Positions 11,962 to 23,524 of a DNA stretch of 64,000 nt are shown here, piece after piece (position 1 is the stretch's first letter; every line of letters begins with the position of its first letter). Source of the stretch: Gari tellinella (taxonomy: Eukaryota > Mollusca > Bivalvia > Cardiida > Psammobiidae); NCBI GenBank assembly GCA_922989275.2, contig OV277862.1, forward strand, positions 48,571,786-48,635,785. The letters run 5' to 3'. Position numbers and translations under genes: made by a program. Below the pieces are notes generated by a model. It made no database searches. It had not been told where the DNA came from and worked only from the letters and a program-made list of their open reading frames with translations.

Positions 11962-12769
11962 ATCGCCCTTAGTAGTGGCAGATTTAACACTCTAGAATGA
12001 TTACCACAAACCATTCTTCTCTCTTTTAAAAGGCATGCGTAGTCAACCCGTCAAACCTAGACAGAATTGAAAGTTACTTAAACAATATAATTTTCCTCTA
12101 ATTGTTGTGATACACAATAGTATATATACTATTATAAATGCACCAACTATAATGCCTGACTGTTGTAATATATATACGGTATACCTCGAATATGCGTATA
12201 TGATATTAGATTTATCGCATCGTTCTCTTTGAAAATTTGGAGTAGTTGATAAATAGTTTACCGTTTTTAAGTTTAAGATTTCCTTAACGGGGGGTCTCAC
12301 TTATTACGAGATGGAATACACATGCACTGTTTTCCATAAGTGTGCTTTATCACAATTCTTAGGGCTCTTTTTAGGAAATACAAATTCTGTTAAACGAATA
12401 CTTGATTGAATATGCATGTACAAACAACAAAATCTTAACGGAAGACTAAAGTCGTTGAATATTCTAAAACACAGACCCGACCTTGTTTGGTACGTAATAT
12501 GAAGAGCATTGACCCATTATTCAGTATATAAGCCATTTTACGCATTTAAATTCACCACTCCATTAAGGTAAAATGTTCCGTTTTATATTACGTCAACATA
12601 AGAGATATTTCCTATAACCTTATAAATGGTAAAGAAACTAAGCATCATGATTAGTATCCTATATTCCTTTGTAGTGTAATATGAAAAGTATATTCCTATA
12701 TTAAACCAACGTGACAAACATCAACCAATGTTTGCCTTCCCTACTTCGAACACATCAGATCCCCTGTTT

Positions 12770-12897
12770 ATAAAGCATTTGAGTTGAGTCTGAAAACGTT
12801 CTGAAGCATTTGATTGGTTAGCAAAAACTCAAATCTGACCGATCAATGCTTGAGAACGATTTCAGACTCAACTCAAAAGCTATATAACCTTGGACCC
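12770..12897. repeat. FB-1 foldback element
   Basis: TTTATAAAGCATTTGAG at the left and its inverse ending ATATAACCTTGG at the right. The left inner arm is shortened at TTGGTTAGC. Confidence 0.65.
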
Positions 12898-13302
12898 ATA
12901 TCTTCATCTTCGCCGTTTGCAAAGGTTTTAAAGTCCTTTATTCTTGTGAAGTCTAGATTCCAACAACACCTTACCTATCCCCTTCACTGCCAGTACATCA
13001 TCTTTATTACCGTCCCCATTTGAAATAGTCTTGTCTTTTCTTATTTCTTAGTTCAGAAAATTTAGACATTCAGCATCTTATATCAAGACATTTTCAAATA
13101 ATTTGCGTCTGATCTCCATCTCATATTTTGGCAAATGCGTAACATGTCGCTTTGCGTGTTTGTTGTTTCGATACGGTTTATAAAGTAAGAATGTACAATA
13201 ATGTACTGTGACGAAGGCAGTGAAGGGATTCAGGTATGAACAGTTTTCGTCCCTTTGTCATCTTCTAGATGTCATTGTTGCTCAATCCGTGCTATAGCTA
13301 TA

Positions 13303-13548
13303 CAGTGGAGAAAACGTTATTCTTTCCCAATAAACGCGTTTACGCTAAAATTATTATTTGCAGTGCAAACAGTTTGGAGCCAGATCAGACGCCGGGTAAC
13401 CCGGCGTCTGACCAGGCTCCAAACTGTTTGCCACCAAGATAAACATGAACTATCAGAATTGTCCAAAAGTTGTTCTTTTCTACGTTTTAGCGCTTTGCGT
13501 TTGCGTACGTTTGCGTTTAAACGGGAAAGAATAACAGATTCTCCACTG
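13303..13548. mobile_element. TA-1 miniature element
   Basis: CAGTGGAGAAAACGTTATTC to CACTG with TA on both sides. Central hairpin alpha has apex CCGGGTAACCCGG. It lies in reverse orientation to the copy at 9433. Confidence 0.85.
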
Positions 13549-14469
13549 TATTACCAAACCGAAACTGATTGCTATTGTGTATCTTTAAGCTTTGCCATGA
13601 TGAAATATCCTAAATACTGGAATACTCTGTATAACTGCTGTAGATATCCTAAAAGGTGAACTGCTTTAATCAGAGTTTTTTTGTCCGGGGACAAAATAAT
13701 TGGCGAGGAGTGTATACCCTGATCAGAATGGTCTCAAAGGAGTAGTCTGATACATGTAAGGGTTTACACTGTTTGCTCTGACATGTCTGTCCCTATAATT
13801 AGTGTCATTACCGGACCTTAATGTATACATTGCATTGCAAACAGTTATGGTCATAACCGGAGAGTATCTCAAGGAATCCTGTGATCAATGTTTGTAAGGT
13901 TTGTTTTCTCTTTATCATTTGGAAGTAGTCTATTTGCTAAAATCAGCCCAAACTGGAATATAATCAAGTCACTTTTCAAAAGCGGAATAATCCATTTTTT
14001 AGCCTTTCAGCATAGAAAGAAGATTCAGTCCTTTATTTTAAGTGGGTTATGCCATGCTTATAGATTGGATTAATCCGTTTCGGATGTAATGCGGGCCTGG
14101 TCTAAATTTTCATTTTGTTTATATATTGAAATTCCTATTTGCAAACAGTGAAGACTCTAATCAGATGCCGCATTTTATGGTTATGATATGATTTTAAAAG
14201 TGGTAATCATATGCAAATACGTACCATTGATAACAATATCATTAAATGTTTTATATCACACCTTTAAAAGGTAACTTTAAATAACTGTGTGTTGTATGTG
14301 TAAATGTATTTTCATTTGTCATTTTTAATACGTGTTAACATTTATATCCATATATTCTTCATGTTTTTTGTTAATGCATTTTTAAAGCAAATACAATAAT
14401 ACGTAATGTTTATCTTTTATACTATGCCGCGTAATTAACTCGTATAAAAACGACCAAGCTTTGATACTA

Positions 14470-14725
14470 CAGAGGAGAATCTGTTATTCTTTCCCGTTTA
14501 AACGCAAACGTACGCAAACGCACGCAAACGCAAAACACTAAAATGTAGAAAATAACAACTTCTTGACAATTCTGACTATTGATATTTAGCTGAGTGGCAA
14601 ACAGTTTAAAGCCTGATCAGACGCCGGGTTACCCGGCGTCTGATCTGGCTCCAAACTGTTTGTATTGGAAATAATAGTTTTAGCGTAAACGCGTTTATTG
14701 GAAAAGAATAACGTTTTCTCCACTG
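14470..14725. mobile_element. TA-1 miniature element
   Basis: CAGAGGAGAATCTGTTATTC (one change in the end) to CACTG, with TA on both sides. Hairpin alpha is central. Confidence 0.8.
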
Positions 14726-14759
14726 TATGAATTCTCACAAAACGCTCGTGTTTCGGTAT

Positions 14760-15230
14760 TTAACCCATTTACTCTATAAATATGCCATTTACGTCTCTGG
14801 TTCATCCGCCACTGAAGAAATATAGTTCCAATTATACGGTCATGAATATGCGCCCTAAGAACTATTTTCTATATCCTAGCAGATGTTAGCTTAACACAGT
14901 CTGAAAGTAAAGCAGAGTGCGTCCAAATCTTAATTTGGATACTTACTATTGACTTTCATCTTTCTTCAGTTGCTACCTGTTTTCATCAGCAACGCCTTTT
15001 CGTTTAAGTGGTCATAGAAAACGTACTTATACCCATTACCCTATAGTCTGGTTCTATAGTTCAACACAGGTGACCACTTAAAGCAGGTGGAAAATAAAAC
15101 AAAATGCGCCTAGGATGATGAAAATGTTTCTTACTGAACACATTCATGACTGTATGAAATGGGACCGTTTTCTTCGAAGGAGGACTACATTAGCGGCGTT
15201 AAGAGGTGTATTTATGAAGTAATACATTGT
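14760..15230. mobile_element. Two degenerate TTAA-2 copies, opposite orientation
   Basis: TTAACCCATTTACTC at 14760 starts a decayed copy in which the hairpin-beta left arm remains but the right arm has drifted. From about 15040 a second decayed copy in the other direction keeps CCTATAGTCTGGTTC and only the left arm of the hairpin. Confidence 0.5.
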
Positions 15231-15707
15231 AGGTTAATGAAGAATACATCGTTTGGTCGAAGACTTTTCTTCCCATCTCTATCATTGTTTATCCAAATGA
15301 AATGAAAGTATGTACGGTTTAAGTTTTGTCTACAAAAGTTTTTTAATACATACTTTAGATGTTTTGAGTTTATAAAAGATCACTCTTTATACAGTTGATT
15401 TTATTGGTTAAAAGAGAACTATTATAATATTTTGCATTTTTCAAACAATGAAGACACTAAATGTAATAGTAACTATTATTTCTGTCTTTTCATTCATTTT
15501 AGTAAATATATAAATATGTGACAGTTTCCCATATTAAATTAAAAGAATCTATACAGTTTATCATGAAAGCAAAATAATGAAGCATTTATGTCTTATATCA
15601 TTTATTTGTCTGTTTTGAATATTTTGAAGCTAAATTTGGTCAAATAATTTCTATATATTTTATGTTTTATATACATGTATAGTTTAACATGGGTTTAAAA
15701 CCATGTA

Positions 15708-15850
15708 CATTCCAAACAAACGCGTATGTTCTCCTAAATTAAATTGCAGTGTATATAATTTGGTGCCAGATCAGATGCTGAGTGGCACGGTATCTGACCA
15801 GGTTCCAAACGGTAACTGTTTTAGCTCCGAATCAAATTGTCAAAAGTTTA
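15708..15850. mobile_element. Degenerate TA-1 element
   Basis: Keeps AACAAACGCGTATG, AATTGCAGTG, a decayed hairpin alpha (CCAGATCAGATGCTGAGT) and TTTACAAACG in the TA-1 order. The ends have been lost. Confidence 0.5.
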
Positions 15851-15860
15851 CAAACGTTTA

Positions 15861-16055
15861 CAGTAAACCCTCTTTATTACAGCCACTTAACAGAAAGTTA
15901 ATTGATTGTATAAACTTCAGGTGACAGCTTAAAGCATGGTGACAGTAAAACAGAAAGCTCCTGCAGGAGTTTTCTATTTTACTGTCACTTTGCATAAGTC
16001 ATTTGTGTTTAATAATTAATAATTAACACAATTTAGTGGTCGTAATAGACGAGTA
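15861..16055. mobile_element. TA-3 element with hairpin delta
   Basis: Left end CAGTAAACCCTCTTTATTAC and right end GTGGTCGTAATAGACGAG. Hairpin delta apex is AGCTCCTGCAGGAGTTTTC. It lies about 150 bases upstream of candidate exon 5. Confidence 0.6.
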
Positions 16056-16211
16056 GTTTGCTACATTTTTGTTATTGCAAATACATTTAGTTTCCTTTCA
16101 AACTAGATAGAATAACGTTTAATAAGGTGTAAGAAAATATCTGACAAATGATTCAGCTTCACACTTGTTGGAGAATACAACATTACTGACTATGTTTTTC
16201 AATATTTACAG

Positions 16212-16289
16212 CCTAACGAGATCAAACCGTCGGAAAGAGCCAAACGGAGACGACAAAAGCTTTTGAAAAAACACAGATTGGAATACTGA
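16212..16289 (+). CDS. Exon 5 (candidate last exon) of the unrecognised gene
   Basis: Acceptor CAATATTTACAG|CCT, then 25 codons and TGA in phase 0. The tail is strongly basic (KPSERAKRRRQKLLKKHR, ending LEY), which might act in nucleic-acid binding or nuclear localisation; that is inference. The intron from exon 4 would be about 10.8 kb and full of foldback elements. Reading this frame needs the donor at 5372; with the canonical GT donor one base later the join gives a stop after one residue. Confidence 0.4.
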   Translation, partial: PNEIKPSERAKRRRQKLLKKHRLEY

Positions 16290-16906
16290 ATTCTTGGTGG
16301 CTGCATGCTTCCGTCCTGTCACTGTTCAGATGGACTTATATGTGCGCGTGCATTTCTTCTTCAGATTGAGTTAACATAGAGACAAAACGAGTTTCGAGAA
16401 AGAGAGAGAGAGAGTTAGATAGACAGTGCACTATGCCAGCGAACATTTATGTCTAAACTATCGACTTAAGTTATGTATTTATTTAATAGGTCGCTGTAAT
16501 CTTGTATCTTCAGTTATGTTTTATATGGACGAATTTTAAAACTGTTAAGTTTTTATTTACGTACGTCCGATGCCCTTTAAAGGTGTGTATATTGTTTTGT
16601 ATTTATTCCAAGTGTACTAGGGTAACCGGGCCACACTCTCTCGCTGTATATAATAAGTCTGTTACACGATATGTTATTTCTTTTTCTTCTTTATCCTAAG
16701 TAATCAATCTTTCAAATTAAAACAAATCAAATACTTATACGCTTCAGCCCTTGGAGATGTTCGATACGTGAATGTGGATAATGGCCGCCGTGTTTAGCGT
16801 TGTGAATGGCCCAACAGCGAAGGTTGTCTGAATTCGCACGATACGTGGGTTTTGCTCTCAGTAAAATAGTGTCATATTCTACTGTCCCTCGTATATGTGC
16901 AAACAC

Positions 16907-16912
16907 AATAAA
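16907..16912 (+). terminator. Candidate polyadenylation signal
   Basis: AATAAA about 620 bases after the TGA of candidate exon 5. Position is plausible; there is no other support. Confidence 0.3.
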
Positions 16913-16989
16913 CCCTGTGTTTAGTGATTATTAAATTAAGTAACATGGGTATTGCTTTAAAACATTATGTAAACTGTAGGGCAGCGGTT

Positions 16990-17020
16990 ATGCAGAAAGC
17001 TCCGTAGGAGCTTTCTGCAT
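16990..17020. repeat. Hairpin delta apex, isolated
   Basis: ATGCAGAAAGCTCCGTAGGA and its completion form a near-perfect palindrome like the apex of the TA-3 elements. Ends are not recognisable. Confidence 0.5.
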
Positions 17021-17203
17021 TACTATTTTCCTGCATTAAACTGCCAAAGGTTTGTGATACCGTCAATTTACAACATTCTTTATGGTCAATTAACACAGGA
17101 TTTAATGTATGCGAAAGTGAATTGTTACGCAAGTTTCATTAGCATTGAATCCATTTATGGTCAGCGGTAACGTGGAATGTACTCATACTCCATGGCTCAT
17201 GCT

Positions 17204-17341
17204 TATAAAGCGTTTGAGTTGAGTCTGAAGATCGTTCTCAAGCATTTGATTGGTCAGATTTCAGCCTAGGCTCAAATCTGGCCAATCAAATGCTTGAAAT
17301 CAAAGTCAGACTCATTTCAAACGCTTTATAAGCGCTGGGCC
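17204..17341. repeat. FB-1 foldback element
   Basis: GCTTATAAAGCGTTTGAG to CGCTTTATAAGCGCTGGGCC with the apex AGCCTAGGCT. One of the cleanest copies. Confidence 0.75.
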
Positions 17342-18402
17342 ATATAAGATCACATACAGCTGCTCCTAGTACGTTATAGAGTTGTACGGTACTGAAGTAC
17401 ATATGTGTACGTTATGTTCTCTCCAAATGACTCAAGTACGTTATGTAATCGGTCAAGCTTCATTTTGCGGTATGTTGTTAAAATGTGGTTTCGTTTTCTA
17501 TTCAATACAAATAAATCGCGGAATCACAGTATTGTGTTGAGTATTTCGTCTTTCCCCTACCTCAAAGTATTACCAATTGACTTTTATGCTCGTTTAATCT
17601 AAGGCAAAAAGAAAGTACCTGTGTTTCCGGTAACCCGACCGACCCTAGTTTTTTCCCCCGACCCTAATTTCTTTTTTCACTTTTCGAAAAATGTGTTGGC
17701 AAATGTCGGTCATATTTTCGACAATCATTTTTTGAGGAGCGTGTAATATAATATATTCTCCGTTAAATTGTTAACAAAGGTAATTTATAGACGTTTGAGT
17801 GTTTTAAATTTAATTTTTAAATAAGATTTAGCAAATATCGAAGTGAATTTTGCTCTAAATCTGTCATAAAGTAGCTTCCTTGAATATATGATATGCTATG
17901 TAGTTAACCATAAACACATTCAACATGCAGACAGCACATATCAATGACACATTTAACATGCATACAACACATTTCAAAACATCATTCATTTCATCTGTCA
18001 TATATAAGACACTATACTTTGCCGTCTTAGTATATAAATATTATAAACAATCATACCGATTTAAATTTTTAAGATAATTTTGGTAATGGGACCTATCAAT
18101 AAAATCAACAATTTGCATGGATATTTATAAGATTTGTTATGTATGGTCAGGGCTTTGCACAATATAATACATTCATACATGTTCATGTATAAAGTACTCC
18201 AACAGAAAGTTATATGTATTATTGTATGTTTTTATTTAAAAAAAAAGATTTTCCGACCGTCCGTCCCTAATACTTTTGGGCATGTAATAGGAAACACATG
18301 TATTTTTTTTATTTGGCCTAAATAAATATCAGCTCAATAAAACAAGTAGATACTGGCTGCTTTGTTTTAAAGTAAATTATAGAATCTTTTTTTTTTCATG
18401 AC
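17342..18402. other. Stretch with no recognised element
   Basis: A short open frame at 17405 has no supporting context. A duplicated CCGACCCTA at 17640-17670 was noticed. Otherwise AT-rich. Confidence 0.4.
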
Positions 18403-18625
18403 TTAACTCCTTGCATGCTAGCGGCGAATATGTCGCACAGTGAGTCTACCGTTGCAAACAGTTTAGATCCAGAGGAGACGCCGCGTAACGCGGCGTCTCA
18501 TCAGGATCTAAACTGTTTGGCACTCTGACCCTGTTTTGAAAAGAAATTTAGAAAAATTCTATCTTAAGAATAATAGCAGACGACAATTGTCGCAGACAAA
18601 AAATACCCAGCATGCAAAGAGTAAA
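18403..18625. mobile_element. TTAA-1-like element, variant ends
   Basis: TTAACTCCTTGCATGCT at the left is inverted as AGCATGCAAAGAGTAAA at the right. Hairpin alpha (18454-18520) has arms GAGACGCCGCG and CGCGGCGTCTC. Confidence 0.6.
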
Positions 18626-18639
18626 TTATATCCAAATGA

Positions 18640-18705
18640 CAATCCGTTTGGACTCTTATCAGACGCCATGTTACGCGGCGTCTGATCTGTTTCCAAATTA
18701 TTTGC
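18640..18705. repeat. Hairpin alpha, degenerate
   Basis: CTTATCAGACGCCATGTTAC and its partial inverse, with several mismatches near the outer stem. Confidence 0.55.
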
Positions 18706-19083
18706 AAATTCAATGAAACTTGTACATGTATAATGTATACTGTAGGGCGGGAAAATGGGTTTAACGACAATGTGAAACAAAATAGGTCATAAAGTGCCGA
18801 TGAATGATGAGATGGAATGATGATGCTAAATGATTTCAGGAAGATGATGATATCGGCTAATCTCTACTCTGCGAAGAAGTGCATGGTATCAAAACCACCG
18901 ACATGCCTTCCCGTTAGTTCTTGGCAGAGGGAATACTCTCTTTTAAATAATAAAAAAACGTCCCCTACGACATTAAAGCCCCAGGATCGCGGCATGGTGT
19001 CTGGGAGAAAGTAGATCAACACTATGAAATGAATTTTAACCTGAAAATCAAAACCGTTTTCAAGTTATCTTTATTAACCGCTA

Positions 19084-19339
19084 CAGTGGAGAAACTGTTA
19101 TTCTTTCCCAATAAACGCGTTTACGCTAATACTATTCTTTGCAGTGCAAACAGTTTGGAGCCAGATCAGACGCCGGATAACCCGGCGTCTGATCTTGCTC
19201 CAAACTGTTTGCCACCAAGATAAAGATGAATTATCAGAATTGTCAAAAAGTTGTACTTTTCTACGTTTTAGTGTTTTGCGTTTGCGTACGTTTGCGTACG
19301 TTTGCGTTTAAACGGGAAATAATAACAGATTCTCCACTG
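19084..19339. mobile_element. TA-1 miniature element
   Basis: CAGTGGAGAAACTGTTATTC to CACTG with TA on both sides. Hairpin alpha has apex CCGGATAACCCGG. Confidence 0.85.
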
Positions 19340-19342
19340 TAT

Positions 19343-19667
19343 ATTACTTTGATACAATATATATTACTGGGTTAGAATCGCTGAGCCCATTTTATGAAAC
19401 GCCATACGACAAAAACGGTCGTAAGTCTAAACATAAAAAATGCATCTTATATCTGACTTCCTCCATCTAATCCTGTCTTGTACATCTCTTTGGAATCGTC
19501 TTTTCAAGACAATTCAAAAGAGATGTCACAATACAGAATAAGATGGAAAAATAAATAATAATTGAGAATTTTAGAATCTGACTTACGACAATATTTGCCG
19601 TACGACGTTTCATAAAACGGGGCTCAGGGATTCTAACCCAGTAACATACCTTGTATCAAAGTAGCAT
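19343..19667. repeat. FB-2 foldback with extended arms
   Basis: The FB-2 core at 19386-19627 is enclosed by further inverted sequence: ACTGGGTTAGAATC pairs with GATTCTAACCCAGT, then CTTTGATACAA with TTGTATCAAAG. The inverted repeat is therefore about 325 bases long and longer than other FB-2 copies. Confidence 0.65.
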
Positions 19668-19811
19668 AGCTGTTAATAAAGTTAACTGGAAAAGGTTGTC
19701 CGTGTGCTTGTATACATTATTGTTTCCCGTTTTAATGAAACGCATGCAAAACAATTTTGGAAATGAAAAATTCTTGAAAATGTTTTATTTTAATTTGATG
19801 ATAAAGTTATT

Positions 19812-20077
19812 TGTAGCCCTGATCAGACGCCGAATAATTCCGCATCTGATGAGGCTCAAAACTGTTTGTATTGGATACACTTTCTTTCAGTACACATGCG
19901 TTGTTTATTTTGAAGGAGTATCGTATTTCTTATTGAACATACACAGGGAACATATATTTAATTATCTTAACCCCTTTACTGCCTTACCCTGAGTACATTT
20001 TAATTATTTGCAAACAATTTTGATCCTGATCAAACGTCGCGTCATGTGGTGTCTGATTTGTATCCAAACTGTTTGCC
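19812..20077. repeat. Two hairpin alpha copies
   Basis: Degenerate copies at 19812-19868 (apex GAATAATTCC) and 20012-20077 (CGTCGCGTCATG). The second follows TTAACCCCTTTACTGCC at about 19968 and may be a decayed TTAA-1. Confidence 0.5.
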
Positions 20078-20792
20078 TAGCCCTACATTAACCTGTATAA
20101 TACATGTAGTTAAAATAATATAATTTGGTTTATTAATGAAAAAATAAAAAAAGAACATCTTAAAATGGTTTATTAATTATTCATCTAAAAGAAAACATAG
20201 TTTTGCAACAAACATATATTTATATTTTACATTTCGCAATTTTGTTATTAAACAACTATAAACTGCAAACGCTCGTATATGAACATCGTATTCATCGACA
20301 ATTTAAAATACTAAATTACTTTGTTTTAAAAAATTTACATAACATCAGACAAATATTACATGTTGACACATTAAAGTATATAACTATATATGTCCTTTCA
20401 ATGCACCATTATAGTAATTTCAACTTTTATTAACGTGCATGGTTGTAGTGTCATTTATGTGATGATTTTACCATCCAATTCAGCCCGTTTGGATTAAGAA
20501 TATTGACTTGGGTAATAAATTTTCTAATCCGGAAGAAATAGACCTTTTAAATGAGTATCAAACATAAAACGGTACATGTAGATTTAAAGAAAATGCCAAA
20601 GTAACATTACTTTTTGCAACCCTCCTAGCTTAGGGAAGGTAGATAGTATAGTATATTCTTTTAAAAGTTTAATTCTCTGCTTTACTTTCAACATGCTTTA
20701 AGTGCCCACCTGTCATTAAACCCATAAACAAGCAGAGAGTAAAACGACACTAAATGCTATGGCATTGGATTAAAATGTAGAAAAGATTGATT

Positions 20793-21288
20793 TTAAACCA
20801 TTCCATGATCAGATTTATCTTGAGGTTTTTACCCCTTCGCCGCCATATTATCGTCTGCTCCAATATTATTGTTACAGTGGAGAATCTGTTATTCTTTCCC
20901 AATAAACGCGTTTACGCTAAAACTATTATTTGCAGTGCAAACAGTTTGGAGTCAGATCAGACGCCGGGTAACCCGGCGTCTGATCAGGCTCCAAACTGTT
21001 TGCCACCAAGATAAACATGAAATATCAGAATTGTCCAAATGTTGTTCTTTTCTACGTTTTAGTGCTTTGCGTTTGCGTACGTTTGCGTTTAAACGGGAAA
21101 GAATAACAGATTCTCCACTGTAGGTATATCGTTTCAAAAATAAATGTAAGGCAGTATAACTGACGTAATTTCAAAACAAGTGACAAAAAGTCTTGATCCT
21201 GATCAGACGACGCGTTACGCGGGGTCTGATCAGGATCAAAACTGTTTGCAAATACGCTTTATGACGTCATTGAGAGTGACAGGGTTAA
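20793..21288. mobile_element. TTAA-1 element interrupted by TA-1
   Basis: TTAA at 20793 and 21285 with family landmarks GAGGTTTTTACCCC, TCGTCTGCT and hairpin alpha (21186-21248). A full TA-1 copy sits in the left half. Confidence 0.65.
20875..21120. mobile_element. TA-1 miniature element nested in TTAA-1
   Basis: CAGTGGAGAATCTGTTATTC to CACTG with TA duplicated. Hairpin alpha has apex CCGGGTAACCCGG. Confidence 0.85.
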
Positions 21289-21469
21289 ACTCGATTAAAA
21301 CTGAACGACATCCAGTATATAAAAACAATTGCTGAAGCACAAATGCGTTCATTGGGAGAAAAGGACACCATTCTCACGGTTCTTACTCAACTGTCAATGA
21401 TTGCTTTTGAATTGAAACAATAGGTAAAACATATTTTAATGACAGGTATATAACTTCTGGAAAAGATGT

Positions 21470-21498
21470 ATGGCGGCCATTTTGAAAATGGCCGCCAT
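21470..21498. repeat. Short perfect palindrome
   Basis: ATGGCGGCCATTTT is followed almost directly by its inverse, with a one-base spacer. GGCGGCCATTTT is a word often seen in animal repeats; function unknown. Confidence 0.6.
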
Positions 21499-22018
21499 TT
21501 TGAACTACCACCTGTTAAGCGATGGCTAACGGCTTCTATTGTTGGACAAGGGTCTTATGTGTATACCTGCCAAGTGGCTTGCTTGCTTCATGAAGTGAAC
21601 TATGTTTTCACTTAATCCCCGGGCTTGTCTTAATTAGTCTTTCTGACACTGTCTGCGTATATAGTGACGCATTTTGAAAAGGTATGATCAAGGTATGCAC
21701 TGTTTTGTAATAAAGTCTGTTTTGACACGAATCAGCACTCTTCTTTTGTATTTCGTTATATAAATATCACACCAAACAGAGGATGAGAGAACGGATTTCT
21801 CACCCGAGACATGTGATGTCAACAGAATGTGTGGGATGTGATATATATTTCATCAACAGGCCTGCCATTTCTCCGGATTTTTCCGAAATCTTAGGATTTT
21901 TCTCAATATCTCCGTATCTACGGAATTTTTCCAAAATCTTCGGATTTCTTCTATACTTTAAAAAAAATCAAATTTTATGGGTGTTTTTTTTTCACTTAGA
22001 AGACTTCAATATGGGTGT

Positions 22019-22084
22019 CAAACAATTTATATCTAGACCAGACGCCGCGTCACGCGGCGTCTGATCTGGATCCACACTGTTTGG
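22019..22084. repeat. Hairpin alpha
   Basis: Apex CCGCGTCACGCGG is perfect, the outer stem has mismatches. It follows a CAGGG-like fragment (GGCCTGCCATTTCTCCGG at about 21860). Confidence 0.6.
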
Positions 22085-22405
22085 ATAAAATGTATGTTAG
22101 TGTTATACAGAATGCCAGCGAAAGGCTTAGAGGTACGATTCCTAAAATCGCGCTTGAAAATTCGGAAAGCTTAAGTTTTTATGAGCAACTTATGGTAGCC
22201 CTGCACCATGCCGAATAAAACTTTATTAAAGTGTCCGCGAAGTGATTGCTGAAAATAGATCAAGGTGCGTTTGATAATGTTTCGAACTGTTAATACACAT
22301 ATAAAAGAAGTGTTAGCATTTTCTTAACACTACAATGTTCTTCAATCTATTGTAATGCGAATGTGGTTAGTCTCGTTTGATAGAACCCACTTTACATAGA
22401 CATTA

Positions 22406-22651
22406 CAGTGGAGAATCTGTTATTCTTTCCCCTTTAAACGCAAACGTACGCAAACGCAAAGCACTAAAACGTAGAAAAGTACGACTTTTTGACAATTCTG
22501 ATAATTCATGTTTATCTTGGTGGCAAACAGTTTGGAGCCAGATCAAACGCCGGGTTACCCGGCGTCTGATCTGGCTCCAAACTGTTTGCACTGCAAATAA
22601 TAGTTTTAGCGTAAACGCGTTTATTGGGAAAGAATAACAGATTCTCCACTG
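22406..22651. mobile_element. TA-1 element flanked by a 25-base direct repeat
   Basis: CAGTGGAGAATCTGTTATTC to CACTG. The sequence TAGAACCCACTTTACATAGA plus five more bases lies directly before it (22381-22405) and again directly after it (22652-22676). Other copies show only a TA duplication. Confidence 0.85.
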
Positions 22652-22832
22652 TAGAACCCACTTTACATAGACATTAGCCCATTCAGCGTCATGGCGTTTT
22701 GTTTTATATTGACATTCCTATCAGCACACTGTGAAGAGCATGCTTTTAAAATGGATTAATCAATTTTTATCTAAGTCGTGCCTGGTCTAATTTTTCATTT
22801 TCGTATTGGTTTTATTTTGAAATTCCTATCAG

Positions 22833-22898
22833 CAAACAGTGTAGACGCTGAGCAGACGCCGCATAATGTGGCGTCAGATCAGAGTCAACATTGCTTGA
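22833..22898. repeat. Hairpin alpha, degenerate
   Basis: CAGACGCCGCATAATGTGGCG core with an eroded outer stem. A following GGGTTAAG at about 22931 may be the end of a decayed TTAA element. Confidence 0.5.
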
Positions 22899-23012
22899 CT
22901 ATGTCCCTATTATAGGACGCTAGAAACAAATGGGTTAAGTCATTGTCGTCTACATATATTTCTCACATTTTTTGATTTTCAATAAATTTAATGACGTAAT
23001 AACGTTATAAGT

Positions 23013-23259
23013 ACAGTGGAGAATATGTTATTATTTCCCGTTCAAACGCAAACGTACGCAAACGCAAAGCAGTAAAATGTAGAAAAGTACAACGTTGGGA
23101 CAATTCTGATAATTCATGTTTATCTTGTTGGCAAACAATTTGGAGCCTGATCAGACGCCGGGTTACCCGGCGTCTGATCTGGCTCCAAACTGTTTGCAGT
23201 GAAAGTAATAGTTTTAGCGTAAACGCGTTTATTGGGAAAGAATAACAGTTTCTTCACTG
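23013..23259. mobile_element. TA-1 element downstream of bursicon-like gene 1
   Basis: CAGTGGAGAATATGTTATTA to CACTG with TA on both sides. It lies about 270 bases past the stop of the minus-strand gene at 23525. Read on that strand it offers AATAAA at about 23228-23233. Confidence 0.8.
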
Positions 23260-23352
23260 TAGAAAGAACAAGTGTACTCGGGTTGAGACAGAGATGGAGG
23301 TAAGGTTGAGGACTCCTAATGAGATCTGACAAAAAGCATAAATCTAGGTGCA

Positions 23353-23446
23353 GTGATCGGTCATTCTCGTCAACTGTCGACCCGTTCCGAACAATGCTTA
23401 GCATAGTTCAGAACGGGCCAACAGTTTACGAGAATGGCCGATCAAT
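23353..23446. repeat. Imperfect palindrome in 3' flank of bursicon-like gene 1
   Basis: GATCGGTCATTCTCGT at the left and ACGAGAATGGCCGATC at the right enclose a second inverted pair CCCGTTCCGAAC/GTTCAGAACGGG. It could form a long hairpin in the 3' untranslated region. It belongs to none of the other families. Confidence 0.65.
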
Positions 23447-23524
23447 CTCCGTAGAGATTCCGATATTGGCCGACATTGGTATGATTTCATTAGGAGCTCT
23501 GGACCTTAAATGTCATGTCTTTCA

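Noticed and set aside
16396..16420. GA-rich microsatellite
   Set aside because: Only about nine GA units; ordinary.
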